Assembly (NCBI RefSeq): GCF_963924675.1
Contig: NC_089234.1
Span: 22,845,668 to 22,909,667, forward strand
From: Phocoena phocoena
Taxonomy: Eukaryota; Chordata; Mammalia; Artiodactyla; Phocoenidae
Length of the DNA stretch: 64,000 nucleotides
Direction: 5' to 3'
Position numbers and translations under genes: made by a program. Positions 13,201 to 23,484 of this stretch are shown piece after piece. The first letter of the stretch is position 1; the number at the start of each line of letters is the position of its first letter. The notes below the pieces were generated by a model. It made no database searches. It was not told the origin of the DNA and saw only the letters and a list, made by a program, of their open reading frames with translations.

Positions 13201-14899
13201 CATATAGATATTGCTGCAGTAGCCCAAGTCAGCTGAACAAATGGTGAGTTCAGCCACCTAAAAGACATAGAGATGGATGCAAAAAGGGAGGAAATCATTG
13301 AGGGCAATTTTACAGTTCTGCAAAAGAGAACTATTGTGTATCCTGGAATTCTGCACGTGAGGTGGGATTTATTTTCCAGACATCTTCCTGGATTCATCCT
13401 GTGATGAAAAGTGATTTGTCAGGTGTAAAGAAACTTTGGCAGGGAAGAAAATAAGTGCTGTATGGAAGCTGAAAATAGAATTTTCCTTCTTGTTCCCCGT
13501 CCCTCTTCCCACTGTTCTATATTTATTGCCTCACAGGAGGCTTGGAAGGTAGAAAATGTATCAGCTTTTCTGGCTTCGGTTTCTTTTATAAACCAAAACC
13601 TTGCAGAAACACAGAGCCTTCAGAACCTCAGTAAGATGATGGGGAGAAACAGAGACTAAAAAGATCCTGCCATCTTGGCCAGGAAATAGGTTCCCTTAGC
13701 CTATGAAGTAGATAGAGGGAAGTAAGGAAAGGAAATATATTGATGTACTGAAGAAAAATGAGCCCTTTCTTTTTCTCACACAAAGTCCCTGAAAAATTTG
13801 TCCAGTGATATAAAGTAGGAAGGACCACAGAAAGCCTTCCAGAGAGTCCTAGGTCCCTGCTGACACAATAGCAGTAGAGGTAACCCCATTAGTCCAACAT
13901 TGGTAGGGAAATGTCAGAGCTGGTAGACCTTAAGGTGCCATGAAGACAAGTATTGCCAATGAAGATACTATCAATCTGTGCTGACCAATGACTAGAAAAA
14001 TACATTTCCCATTTGCCAATGCCTTAGCACTATGTAGCCTTCCCAGTAACTTGATGTAACTCGAAAATAATTCTGAGATACTATGGTTCAAGTTTCCTGA
14101 AATGGGGAAATTTCCCTCTTTTCTTTAATCCTAGTAGATGGAGGCTTGAGACTGAAATAATTTTGTTTCTGTAGAGCCCAATAAAATGGTTACTACATAC
14201 GTGAGATTTGGGACAGCTGACTTTGAATTCAGTGGGCTCAGTTCTCAAATGATGCATTTTTGTTAGACTGGCTTCCCATGAAAGGAGAAGTCTGAAACAA
14301 GACACGTTTCAAGGCAGTTTGAGATGTTATCCCAGAAAGCCAGAGTGAGGGAGAAAGGAAATTAAGACAGAGAAGGAGGAAAATAACAATATAAAAGTGT
14401 GTGATTGTGGTTGCTGCTCTCAACAGTAAGGATTCGAAGCTTCTAGGATCTCTGAGCAGCATGGCAAAAGCCTCCCAGAATTGTGTCCTGGCTCTTATTT
14501 CCCACTGGTTGAGGGTGGCTTCTGAGAATAGTAACTCTCATGTGTCTGCATTACATTTTTACTTGGGCTGACTGGGATCCCACGGTGTGGGGGAACACCT
14601 GGAAGCAGAAAAGCGGACAAAGACACACAGCATGTGTTTAAGTTGGGGTGCTGTCAGCATGGGACTATCTACCACTGCTGAATCAGAAATCAGAGTTGGT
14701 CCAAGCAAGAAGGATAAAGGATAGGAAAAGCATCTGGTATAGTCCCTCCCGTGTATGATTCAGTTCCAATTTTGCCCAATCTTATGTCCATCTCTCACTG
14801 ATTCCTGAAGATAGGGGCCAGGTAAAATCTCTATCAAAAGCTTAAATAAAGAAGAGTTAATAGAATGTGCTACCAGTCCTACTGCCGCAAATAGTGCCG
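10279..14899. other. Unassigned DNA
   Basis: This is the longest stretch here without a recognised element. It holds an 11-bp-arm hairpin at 11271-11295 and short A/T runs at about 12783 and 13130. A 144-codon minus-strand open frame at 11423-11857 begins with Met, but I recognise no domain, signal or coding pattern in it, and a chance ORF is the likely explanation. No retroviral LTR was recognised at the downstream (low-coordinate) side of the ERV fragment that follows. Confidence 0.5.
11271..11295. repeat. Perfect hairpin, 11-bp arms, 3-nt loop
   Basis: TGTTCTCTGGT at 11271-11281 is followed by TAT and then ACCAGAGAACA at 11285-11295. No run of T or other element is associated. The origin is unknown. 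Confidence 0.9.
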
Positions 14900-17480
14900 A
14901 AACCATGTAAAGTCACCATTATCATCTTCCACCACTGATTCCATATTCCTGTACCTTTTGCTAGACCTTCAGCTATTCTCTATTTCTTGTCTTCTCAGGT
15001 TACTCAGCCCTCTTTCCTGAGGCATCTGAGCACGGGGTTCTCTTGCCCTTATGAGGCTGTAGTCCACACAGAGTACCAGCAAAAGTCCCCAACGAATCCC
15101 TTGATTTCTAGAGATAGTCTCTACCACTCCCTTTAGGGTAGCAGTAACCTTAGCCCTTATGATAATTAACATACTACAACAGCAGCATGCATAGTGCAAA
15201 GTGATCCGGGTGCAGTTGTAATCTTAGGTTTAGGGGAAATTTTACTATGTCCCCTGGTGGAAGCACTCCTCCCCACAATGGGGAACCAAGGTCTCTAATC
15301 TAAAAGCGTATGAGAAACACAGATTTTGCAAGTGGCTCATTAGGAGTGATAGTGAGAGACATTAATCCTTCTCCCACAACTTGGCTTCCAGACCAGTGCA
15401 TTCTGGCTCTTTGAAACTCAGCATCATATATTGGCTATTGGTTTCCTGCATATAGTGCATTCTAGAAGACGGAAACTAAAACCTGCCGAATGTTATTCTT
15501 GAACCTCAGTGCAGCGCTTAATGGGCCACTCTAACATTCCAGTAGACTAATTCCATGTGATGCACCAAATAGTAAAATAAGAATGAGTTATGGGGTCATG
15601 CAACAATTGTTACTGCAAATTTGGCCAGTTGGTCTGAGGTAATGTATACCATAGTGTATCTTAGTATATCAGACATTCCATAAGTCCTCTAATGTTTCTA
15701 TAGTAGGCACTTTGAGAAGGGAAACTTACAACTAGAATAGGTTTCAAATCTAATAAGGATCCATAGCTGCCCCCTACAGGGTGGAAGGGACCCAATGTCT
15801 TCAACTCGACAGAAGGTGCAAGCTAATTACCATTTTGATGTCACAGAGTTGAACTGTGTTGATGATATGCCTGGTGTTGGGCAGTTTCTATATCAGCTTT
15901 ATTCAAAAGGGGTTGCTGTTGGAACCATGCATAGACTCCATCCAACATGGATATACCGTTTGTAAGCCTATTGTACAAGTAGAGGAGTGACAGAATATAG
16001 AATATTACATAAGTCATTCTGTTCACATGTTATTGAAAGCCTCCTTTGCTGTGGGTCCTCTCTGATGTTCACCAACATGATACACAAATATCCACATAGT
16101 TAGTACCCACCAACATAGGTTCGTGCATGTGCATCTACCCTAAAGCTTCTTAGATTTGCTTTTCCAATTTTTTCTAGTCCCCTGACCGGCCAGTCAAGAT
16201 CTTTGCAATTTTTCACGAACCCACATAGATCCTTACTTCAGACCATTTCTCTCTCCGAAAAAGTAGACAAACGAGTGTATTTCTAGAAGTCCCCTGCACC
16301 ACTGTCTTCTAAGGCTGCTCCTGAGACAAGCTGTAGAGTGGCAGAATAACATTTTCATCTTGCACTGACATAGCTGGACAAGGCATGTGCCCAGAGGCCT
16401 GAGTTTTTTCTTTTCATTCATCTGGTTTTACGGAATACCACACGGGGCCACAGTCATGACCATTGGTGCAACATAGGTAAGGGGCATGGGTATCTGGTCC
16501 AGGTGTTCATGAAACTGAGTTGTACTCTCTGGACCTGTTAGGGCACGATTCTGAATGTATCATTTCCATAATATCATCGTTTGCTGCTGACCAGCATGAT
16601 GTCATCAATAAAGAGTTCAAGCATGACGTTCTGCTGCATATAAAGATTTAACCTTCCTGTGGCTACATTATGACAGAAATCAGGAGAGCTAACCGAGCCC
16701 TGGGCTGAGACAGTGAATGTGTATTGCCGTATTTCACATATAAAAGCAAACCGAATTGTATCCTTATGATTGATGGGGTTTGAAAAGAACACATTTTTCT
16801 TACAAATAGCTGCATACCAAGTTTGAGAGGCTGTGTTGACCTCTTCTAGGAAACAGTCATTATCTCTCAGAACAGTTACGACTGTGGATATCAGTTAGGC
16901 TGATAGTAATCATGAGTCACCCAAAACAATACAGTTGACCCTTGAACAACATGGGTTTGAACTGCCTGGGTCCACTTACGTGAGGAGTTTTTTTTCAATA
17001 AATACATGCTATGGTACTAAACAATCTGCAGTTGGTTGAATCCATGGATGCAGTACCCAGGATGAGTAGGGTCAACTGTAAAATTATATGCAGATTTTCA
17101 ACTGTAAGGGGAGTCAGCTTCCCTAGCCTCCACGTAGTTCAAGGGTCAAAGGTACTCTGAGTTTTGCAGGAGTCAAACATTCTTTAAATTTTTGATGGTG
17201 GCATTAATCTCTAGAATGGCTTACGGGGTGATATAGTGCTTCAGGTTTCTCTTTTTGTCAGGATGGGGATAGTTTTAGGGGCTTACACTTGACCCTACCT
17301 ACCGTAGTGGTTATTAATATATGGATCATGGAATCAATATGAGAAGCCTACCAGCTGCTAAGGAAACTAATTCTAATTATAGTCCCACCAATGTTGGACA
17401 GCATATTTAAAAATTGTTTGAAGGCACCGGAGAGTAATCAAAGCAGGAATAAATCTGAAGAATGTGATTCTCGCAAAAAG
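14900..17480 (-). pseudogene. ERV-L-type endogenous retrovirus pol remnant (RT, RNase H, integrase order), broken
   Basis: On the minus strand the order fits retroviral pol. An early RT-like stretch lies near 17.17-17.45 kb. The RT palm is around 16.57-16.80 kb, where translation contains FIDDIML, a variant of the (Y/F)xDD box typical of class III (ERV-L) polymerases. A decayed connection/RNase H stretch lies about 16.0-16.5 kb, and text resembling the integrase N-terminal zinc region is near 15.84-15.96 kb. Stops and frameshifts interrupt all of it; the longest open pieces are 60-75 codons. A MER2-type element splits the RT portion at 16932-17152. The segment below about 15.7 kb is assigned only by position. 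No LTR or env was recognised. It is a non-functional fossil. Confidence 0.7.
16932..17152 (+). mobile_element. MER2-type TcMar-Tigger MITE
   Basis: The left terminus is CAGTTGACCCTTGAACAAC, followed by 'gggtttgaactg' and 'gggtccactta'. The right terminus is the imperfect inverted copy 'gttcaagggtcaaagg'. A TA dinucleotide flanks each side (16930-16931 and 17153-17154), as expected for Tc1/mariner integration. It is internally deleted relative to the family, has no transposase ORF, and lies inside the ERV-L pol remnant. Confidence 0.88.
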
Positions 17481-18158
17481 AGAAGTGTACTAGGTAAATT
17501 CCACTTACTTGACCTTCCCTCTGAGGGCACTCCTTAGTTCACCAGCGTGGAGAATAAAGTCCCAACAAAAAAGTAACAGTCTTAGCGGACAGGGAGGTGG
17601 AGCTGGAAACTGGGAGTGGCGGGAGTCCTAAAGAAGAGGAAATCAATAAGGAAGGGGAATTCAAAATATGCATGAAATTTCCTCCTAAATTGTCAGCTGA
17701 CTATTGAATTGCACATGTGTAAGTCAAGGCTTCAAGAAACCCAGTGTAAGCAGCAACTGATGGAGTATGAAACTGAGTAGAGATTTAATTAGATGTCTTG
17801 GAGCTAAGGAAACAAAGCTTAATTCAAGTCCTGCCAAGTTAGAGGGGCTTGTAAACAGTTTAGGTTTTTTGTTAAGGCTCCCCAAAGGATACACCCTAGG
17901 AGTAAGGGCAAAACTAAAATCAATCGGGTCTCAACAAAGGATAAGAAAAAAAAACACTGTCTCTAATATTAAGTTGATCTGTTGGTACTCTATTTGCAAA
18001 AAAAAATCATCCTTCAGGGACTCTACAAACTTACATGACTCACATCCAATCAAAACTTCTGAAGCATGATTATTTTTTTAAAAGGATGAGTTTATAATGA
18101 GCTAAGAAAAACAACAGATACAAGTAACTTACACACGTTGTTCAGATATTAGAATTGA
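17481..18158. other. Unassigned DNA, possibly ERV flank
   Basis: It lies on the 5' side of the minus-strand pol remnant, so it may contain the retroviral gag or leader, but I could not recognise either. A 100-codon plus-strand frame at 17767-18069 has no known relative. Confidence 0.4.
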
Positions 18159-18169
18159 GATGGGATTTT

Positions 18170-18381
18170 TTTTTTTTTTTTTTTTTTTTTGCGGTTCGCG
18201 TGCCTCTCACTGTCGTGGCCCCTCCCGTTGTGGAGCACAGGCTCCGGACGCGCAGGCTCAGTGGCCACAGCTCATGGGCCTAGCTGCTCTGAGGCATGTG
18301 GGATCTTCCCGGACTGGGGCACGAACCCGTGTCCCCTGCATCGGCAGGACTCTCAACCACTGCGCCACGAGGGAAGCCCGT
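18170..18381 (-). mobile_element. CHR-2-type SINE, antisense
   Basis: A long poly-T run at the left, then the CHR-2 body, ending 'gccacgagggaagccc'. It is flanked by GATGGGATTTT at 18159-18169 and 18382-18392. A few bases are missing in the stretch before 'ctctcaaccactg' compared with the other copies in this window. It sits immediately beside a truncated L1 that used the same target (see findings). Confidence 0.92.
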
Positions 18382-18394
18382 GATGGGATTTTAA

Positions 18395-18682
18395 TTTTCT
18401 TTTTAATTTTATTGAATTATAGTTGATTTACAATGTTGTGTTAATTTCTGCTGTACAGCAAAGTGACTCAGTTATACATATATATATTCTTTTTCGTATT
18501 TTTTTCCATTATCGTTTATCACAGGAAATTGAATATAGTTCCCTGTGCTATACAGTAGGACCTTGTTGTTTATCCCACACATAACAGTTTGCTTCTGCCA
18601 ATCCCACACTCCCAGTACCTCCCTCCCCCAGCCCCCTCCCCCTTGGCAACCACAAGTCTGTACTCTATGTCTGTGAGAGACA
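18395..18682 (-). mobile_element. 5'-truncated L1 3' end, antisense
   Basis: This is the cetartiodactyl L1 3' UTR in reverse: 'attatagttgatttacaatgttg', 'ctgctgtacagcaaagtga', 'ccctgtgctatacagtagga'. It is flanked by GGATTTTAA at 18386-18394 and 18683-18691, consistent with target-primed insertion. About 290 bp remain, with no coding sequence. Confidence 0.88.
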
Positions 18683-18779
18683 GGATTTTAAAATAACCAT
18701 TAAAGTGCTAAAATAGAGGAAAAGGTGGTCAAAATGGAAGGAAATGTGGTATTCCAATACAGAATTGGTACTTACAGAA

Positions 18780-19820
18780 GAGCTGTTTTTTATTTTATAA
18801 TTTAAAATGCAATATACAAAATTAAAAATACAATGAATGAATATGAAAAGAATCTGGGCTCAGTAGAAGCCAGGATTAGTGAATTGAATGACAGGTCAAT
18901 AGAATTTAAACAGAAGCACAGAGAGGAAGAAAATGGAAAGAAGAGAACAGTGTATAAAAGTCATATGAGACATAGTCAAATCTTCTAAGGTGTGTGTAAT
19001 TGGAGTCCCAAAAAAAGAGGAGAGAGGGAATGAGGAAGAAGCAACCTTTGAAAAGATAATGATTGAGAATTCCCCCAGACTGATAAAAGATCTCAACCCA
19101 CATATTTTGGAAGATCAGTGAAACCTAAACAGGAGAAATACAAAGGAAATCACACATAGACACCTTATAGTCAAATTGCTGAAATCAAAGTTAAAGAAAA
19201 ATATCTTAAAGCAGCCAGAGAAAATATGTGCATCATCTTTAAAGAAGCAACAGTAAAACTGATGTCTGATGTTACAACAGAAACTATGAATCCAGAAAAC
19301 AATAAAATGGCAGTTTTTTAAAGCACTGAAAAAAAAAAAAAGAATTTCAGTCTTGAACTCTATACCTAATGAAAACGTTCATCAACAATGAATGCAAAAT
19401 GAAGACTTTTTGGGCTTCCCTGGTGGCGCAGTGGTTGAGAGTCCGCCCTCCGATGCAGGGGACACTGGTTCGTGCCCCGGTCCGGGAAGATACCACGTGC
19501 CGCGGCGTGGCTGGGCCCGTGAGCCATGGCCGCTGAGCCTGCGCGTCCGGAGCCTGTGCTCCGCAACGGGAGAGGCCACAACAGTGAGAGGCCTGCGTAC
19601 CGAAAAGACTTTTTCAGAGAAACAAAAGCTGAGAGAATTTATTACCAGAAGAGTCATACTGCATGAATCCTAAAGGACGTTTTTTAGGCTGAAGAAAAGT
19701 AATTTCAGGTGGAAGCTTTGAATGACATGAAAGAAAAAAGGATTATAGAAAGGATAAATAAGAGGGTAAATATGAAAGAATACTAGCTGTGTAAAACAAC
19801 CACTATTTTATATAACATGT
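18780..19820 (+). mobile_element. HAL1/L1 ORF1-type fragment, sense, split by a CHR-2
   Basis: Decayed ORF1-like sequence. It includes a Glu/Lys-rich stretch and the ORF1 C-terminal block near 19200-19400 ('aaagcagccagagaaaatatg', 'tgatgttacaacagaaac') and continues after the SINE with 'agagaaacaaaagctgagagaattt'. No ORF2 sequence follows, which fits HAL1 (half-L1) or a deleted L1. There are many stops. The SINE interrupts it at 19412-19604. Confidence 0.65.
19412..19604 (+). mobile_element. CHR-2-type SINE, sense, almost tail-less
   Basis: It begins GGGCTTCCCTGGTGGCGCAG and shows the B-box as 'ggttcgtgcc'. It ends 'gaggcctgcgtaccg' followed by only a few A. The duplication AAGACTTTTT is found at 19402-19411 and 19605-19614. 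The tail is far shorter than in the sister copies at 10.06, 18.17 and 22.78 kb. Confidence 0.93.
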
Positions 19821-20006
19821 AGAAGGGAACTTTGTGAGGCAAAAACACAGGAGAGATTACATAGGGTTAAACTTTTTAAAGTTTCTTGTATTATTCTAGA
19901 TGTGAATATACTAACTTAAGTTAGATAGTAATAAGACAAGTATGCGTGACTAGGATATCCACTAAAATAACAATACCGAGGTGCACTAAACTAATAAGAC
20001 ACTTAT

Positions 20007-20350
20007 TCAATTATAATTATTTTTCTGGGCATTAGGAGTACATTGTTGAGCAAGCTGAATCCCAGCCCCATTGAGAAGAGAGAGAGAATAATCTTAAAAT
20101 ATGAATATATAACATGCAGATGATGAGTGATACAGAGAAAGAAATTTTTAAAATTCCTACTATTTATGGACCATCTTGTAGATTTGGGCATTGAGCTAAG
20201 GGTTCAACATGCATAGCTGTCTTTTTCTCACAGCAATCTGATGAAGGAGATATCTCTATCTGTATTTTACATATGAATAAAATAAGGTTTATAGAAACTA
20301 AGGGATTTACTCAAGGCTACAAAACTAATAAATGGCATATGCAAGTTTAT
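20007..20350 (-). repeat. L2-like then MIR-like fossils, antisense
   Basis: The stretch 20170-20350 resembles reverse MIR ('attttacatatgaataaaataaggtttatagaaact', then 'ctacaaaactaataaatgg'). The stretch 20027-20110 is a weaker L2-like match. Both are old, and their boundaries are approximate. Confidence 0.45.
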
Positions 20351-20459
20351 GACTTTTTCAAACATCATAGCAAAAGCATTTTTTCATTCTGTTATCTGTT
20401 CTCTTTAAACATTATTTTTAATTTCTACATAATATTTTTTTAATATACAAGGTACAAGC

Positions 20460-21010
20460 TATGCCAGATATAGCCTCAGTGTCCATTGGCAGATGAATGG
20501 ATAAAGATGATGTGGTACATATATACAATGGAATATTACTCAGCCATAAAAAGGAACAAAACTGGTTCATTTGCAGAGATGTGGATGGACCTAGAGTCTG
20601 TCATACAGAGTGAAGTAAGCCAGAAAGAGAAAAACAAATATTGTATATTAAGGCATATATGTGGAATCTAGAAAAATGGTACAGATGAACCTAGTTCCAG
20701 GGCAGGAATAGTGACATAGACGTAGAAAATGGATGTGTGGACACAGGGGTGGAAGGGGAGGGTGGGATGAATTGGGAGATAAGGTTTGACATATATACAC
20801 TACCATGTGTAAAATAGATAGTGAGAACCTGCTTTCTAGCACAGGGAGTTTAGCTCGGTGCTCTGTGATGACCTAGATTGGTGGGATGGGGGTGTGGGTG
20901 GGAGGTCCAAGAGGGAGGGGATATAACTATACATATAGCTAATTCACTTTGTTGTACAGCAGAAACTAACACAATATTGTAAAGCAATTATACTCCAATA
21001 AAGGTATAAA
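20460..21010 (+). mobile_element. 5'-truncated L1, sense, ORF2 tail plus 3' UTR
   Basis: It starts inside the last codons of ORF2. The open frame at 20486-20671 encodes MADEWIKMMWYIYTMEYYSA, the highly conserved ORF2p C-terminal end. The cetartiodactyl 3' UTR follows and ends 'gtaaagcaattatactccaataaagg'. The frame is open to its natural region of termination, but about 95% of the element is missing. Confidence 0.9.
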
Positions 21011-22060
21011 ACCCCCAATATTTTAAAAAGTAATTCCTCTCTGTGGGTTATAGTATGTTGGTTCACAAAATGGTCCCCATACATGGAAGGCAAGGAGAGA
21101 CTGAAGAAAGAGGCAGACCACTCCGGATTGCTTGCAGACTTAGCAAGCAAGGGAACTTAGGAGGCTTGTTCTGGGTGGCCACAAGATGAGTGGATCTCTC
21201 TACTTGTCCACCTTAATCTTAAAGTTTATGTAGAGGCCTTAGCTGGGTTCAGTCAGGTTTACCATCTAGGTGGTCTCCTTGACACCTTACTGTCTCGAGG
21301 CTACATCCTTGAAGCAGCTGTTAGTATGGGGATAGTGGGCAGGATGTACATTCCAAGGATGGGATAGGGTTGGGGGAGCCTCTGATTGCCAAGTCCAGCT
21401 CCTGGGTCAGCTGATGGTATTGTCCTCTCAGTGACCTCCTCCAACAGGCAACTTGTAGTGCTATTCCACATGTACCACCCTCCTTTTATTCAGCTCAAGG
21501 GACACGTGAATAATTCAGCCTGTGAGTAAAATCATGTGGTTCACTTCTGGTCAGAAGCAACTAAGGTATAAGTTTCTCATCTGATCTTTGCCTGCCACTA
21601 TGCTACATTTGAGATGGCAGAATCACAAGATGAAGTGAGTCTGGATTTCTGATCAGTGGATGAAGTAGGACCCCTTGACCTGCATCTTCATGTGGGGAGA
21701 GGTACACTTCTGTGTGCAAAAGCCAATGTGCTATTTACTTTAGCCTAGAGTTACTTATCTGGACTGATGTACAGGTTATTTGGCTTGGGTCCATTTCTTT
21801 GGACTATTAAATATAATACCACATTGAAAATATTGTGTTTTAAATATATGTGGGATTATTTTCTTGAGGTAGATGGTAAGAAGTGGAATGAATGGTTCAA
21901 AGTTCTAAGACATTCCAAAGGGTTGTTTCCAACATAAGCCCATTGGGATTTTTGAGTGCCTTTTTGTTTGTTTGTTTTTTTTACTAGACTATCAGCATCA
22001 TTAACCATTAAGACCAAAATTATATATTCATACACATGAAACAGGAAAGAACCTCATTGT
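21011..22060. other. Unassigned DNA
   Basis: The stretch 21040-21560 has a higher GC content than its neighbours and an LTR-like look, but I could not tie it to a family. There is a TTTG/T-rich tract near 21964-21982. No gene was seen. Confidence 0.4.
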
Positions 22061-22445
22061 TATTTTTGATTAATATTTATTTGATTATTGGTGAAGGTGA
22101 ACTTGTGTTAGTTTCTGGTGTACAGCAAAGTGATTCAGTTTTATATATATATATAAATAAATATTTTATATATATATAAAATATAACTGAAAATATATAT
22201 ATTCTTTTTCATTAGAGGTTATTACAGATATTGAATATAGTTGCCTGTGCTATATACAGTAGGAACTCATTGTTTATCTTTTTATATATAGTAGTTTCTA
22301 TCTGCTAACCCCAAACTCCTAATTTACTTCTCCGATCACTCTTTCCCCTTTAGTAACCATAAGTGTAAATAAGTCTATTTGTATCAAATTTTAGATTGCA
22401 CTTATAAGTGATATGATATTTGTCTTTTTCTGACTTCAAGGTGAG
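22060..22445 (-). mobile_element. L1 3' UTR fragment, antisense
   Basis: Contains 'gtgttagtttctggtgtacag', 'gcctgtgctatatacagtagg' and the CT-rich tract of a reversed L1 3' UTR. It is expanded by an AT-rich quasi-palindrome at 22136-22189. Confidence 0.82.
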
Positions 22446-22462
22446 CTCATTTTCATACATTT

Positions 22463-23465
22463 ATTCTTTAATAATGTTATTGACTTATAACTGACCTAGA
22501 ATAAACTATATATATTTAACTTACAAAATTTGATAAGTTTGTACATCTATATGTGGCAGTGCAACCACTGCCACGATCAAGATAATGAACATATTCACCA
22601 CTTTCAGAACTTTCCTCATGCTCCTTTATAATCCCTCCCTTTGCTCATCCCAGTTTAAAAGATGTTGTTTCACTATCTTTGGCCTGCATTGTTTATGATG
22701 AGGCATGCTGTCATCCTTGTCTTTGTTCTTTATATATAATATGTCTTTTTCTCTGGCCATTTTTAAGCCTTTCTCTTTTTTTTTTTTTTTTTTGTGTTAC
22801 GTGGGCCTCTCACTGTTGTGGCCTCTCCCATTGCAGAGCACAGGCTCTGGACGTGCAGGCTCAGCAGCCATGGCTCACAGGCCCAGCCACTCTGCAGCAT
22901 GTGGGATCTTCCCAGACCGGGGCACGAACCCGTGTCCCCTGCTTCGGCAGGTGGACTCTCAACCACTGCGCCACCAGGGAAGCCCAAGACTTTCTCTTTA
23001 TCACTGGATTTAAGAAATTTTATTATGATATGTCTTGGTGTAGTTTTCTTCATGTTTCTTATGTTTGGGGGTCATCAATCTTCCAGGATCTGTGGATTTA
23101 TACTTTTCATCAAATTTGGCAATTTTTTGGATATTATTTCTCCAATCACATGTACATTAAGCCAGTTAAAATCATCTCACATTTTCATAGGCACTCTGTT
23201 CATTTTTGTAATCTTGTTTCTAATTCATTTTGGATAGTTCTTATTGCTGCGTCATCAGGTTCACCAGTCTTTTCCTCTGTAATGTATAATCTGCTTTAAT
23301 CTTATCCAGCTGTTTTCCTCAGTAATTGTAGTTGACATTGCTGGAAGTTAGATTTGGTTCTTTTTTGTATCTTCCATGTCTATTATTAATTTTTTGAACA
23401 TATATTGCAGTTATAATAACCATATTCATGTTTTTGTTTGCTAATTCAAATGTCTGTGCCAGATC
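22463..23465 (-). mobile_element. L1/HAL1-type element lacking ORF2, antisense, split by a CHR-2
   Basis: On the minus strand, an ORF1 C-terminal-like block (23465 down to about 22640) is followed directly by an older L1-type 3' UTR ('gataatgaacatattcaccac' on the plus strand, about 22463-22640), with no ORF2 between. This is the HAL1 layout, although an internal deletion of an L1 would look the same. The open plus-strand frame of 206 codons at 22679-23299 is antisense read-through of this element plus the SINE and is not a gene. Confidence 0.55.
22779..22985 (-). mobile_element. CHR-2-type SINE, antisense
   Basis: Poly-T at the left, then the CHR-2 body ending 'gcgccaccagggaagccc'. The duplication AAG(C/A)CTTTCTCTTT is found at 22765-22778 and 22986-22999 with one mismatch. 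It is inserted into the ORF1-like part of the enclosing antisense element. Confidence 0.93.
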
Positions 23466-23484
23466 TGGGCATGGTTTGTTGTGG

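Noticed and set aside
19412..19490. tRNA-like A and B boxes in the CHR SINE heads
   Set aside because: They are SINE promoters derived from a tRNA. There is no cloverleaf with a mature acceptor end, so these are not tRNA genes.
19392..19673. Open frames of 70-93 codons over 19.4-19.7 kb on both strands, and similar ones at 10.05 and 18.16 kb
   Set aside because: All are translations of CHR-2 SINEs. The similar peptide pieces recur because the SINE recurs.
22679..23299. 206-codon open frame on the plus strand, the longest in the window
   Set aside because: It runs antisense through an ORF1-like element and a CHR-2 SINE; the GC-rich SINE simply lacks stops in this frame.
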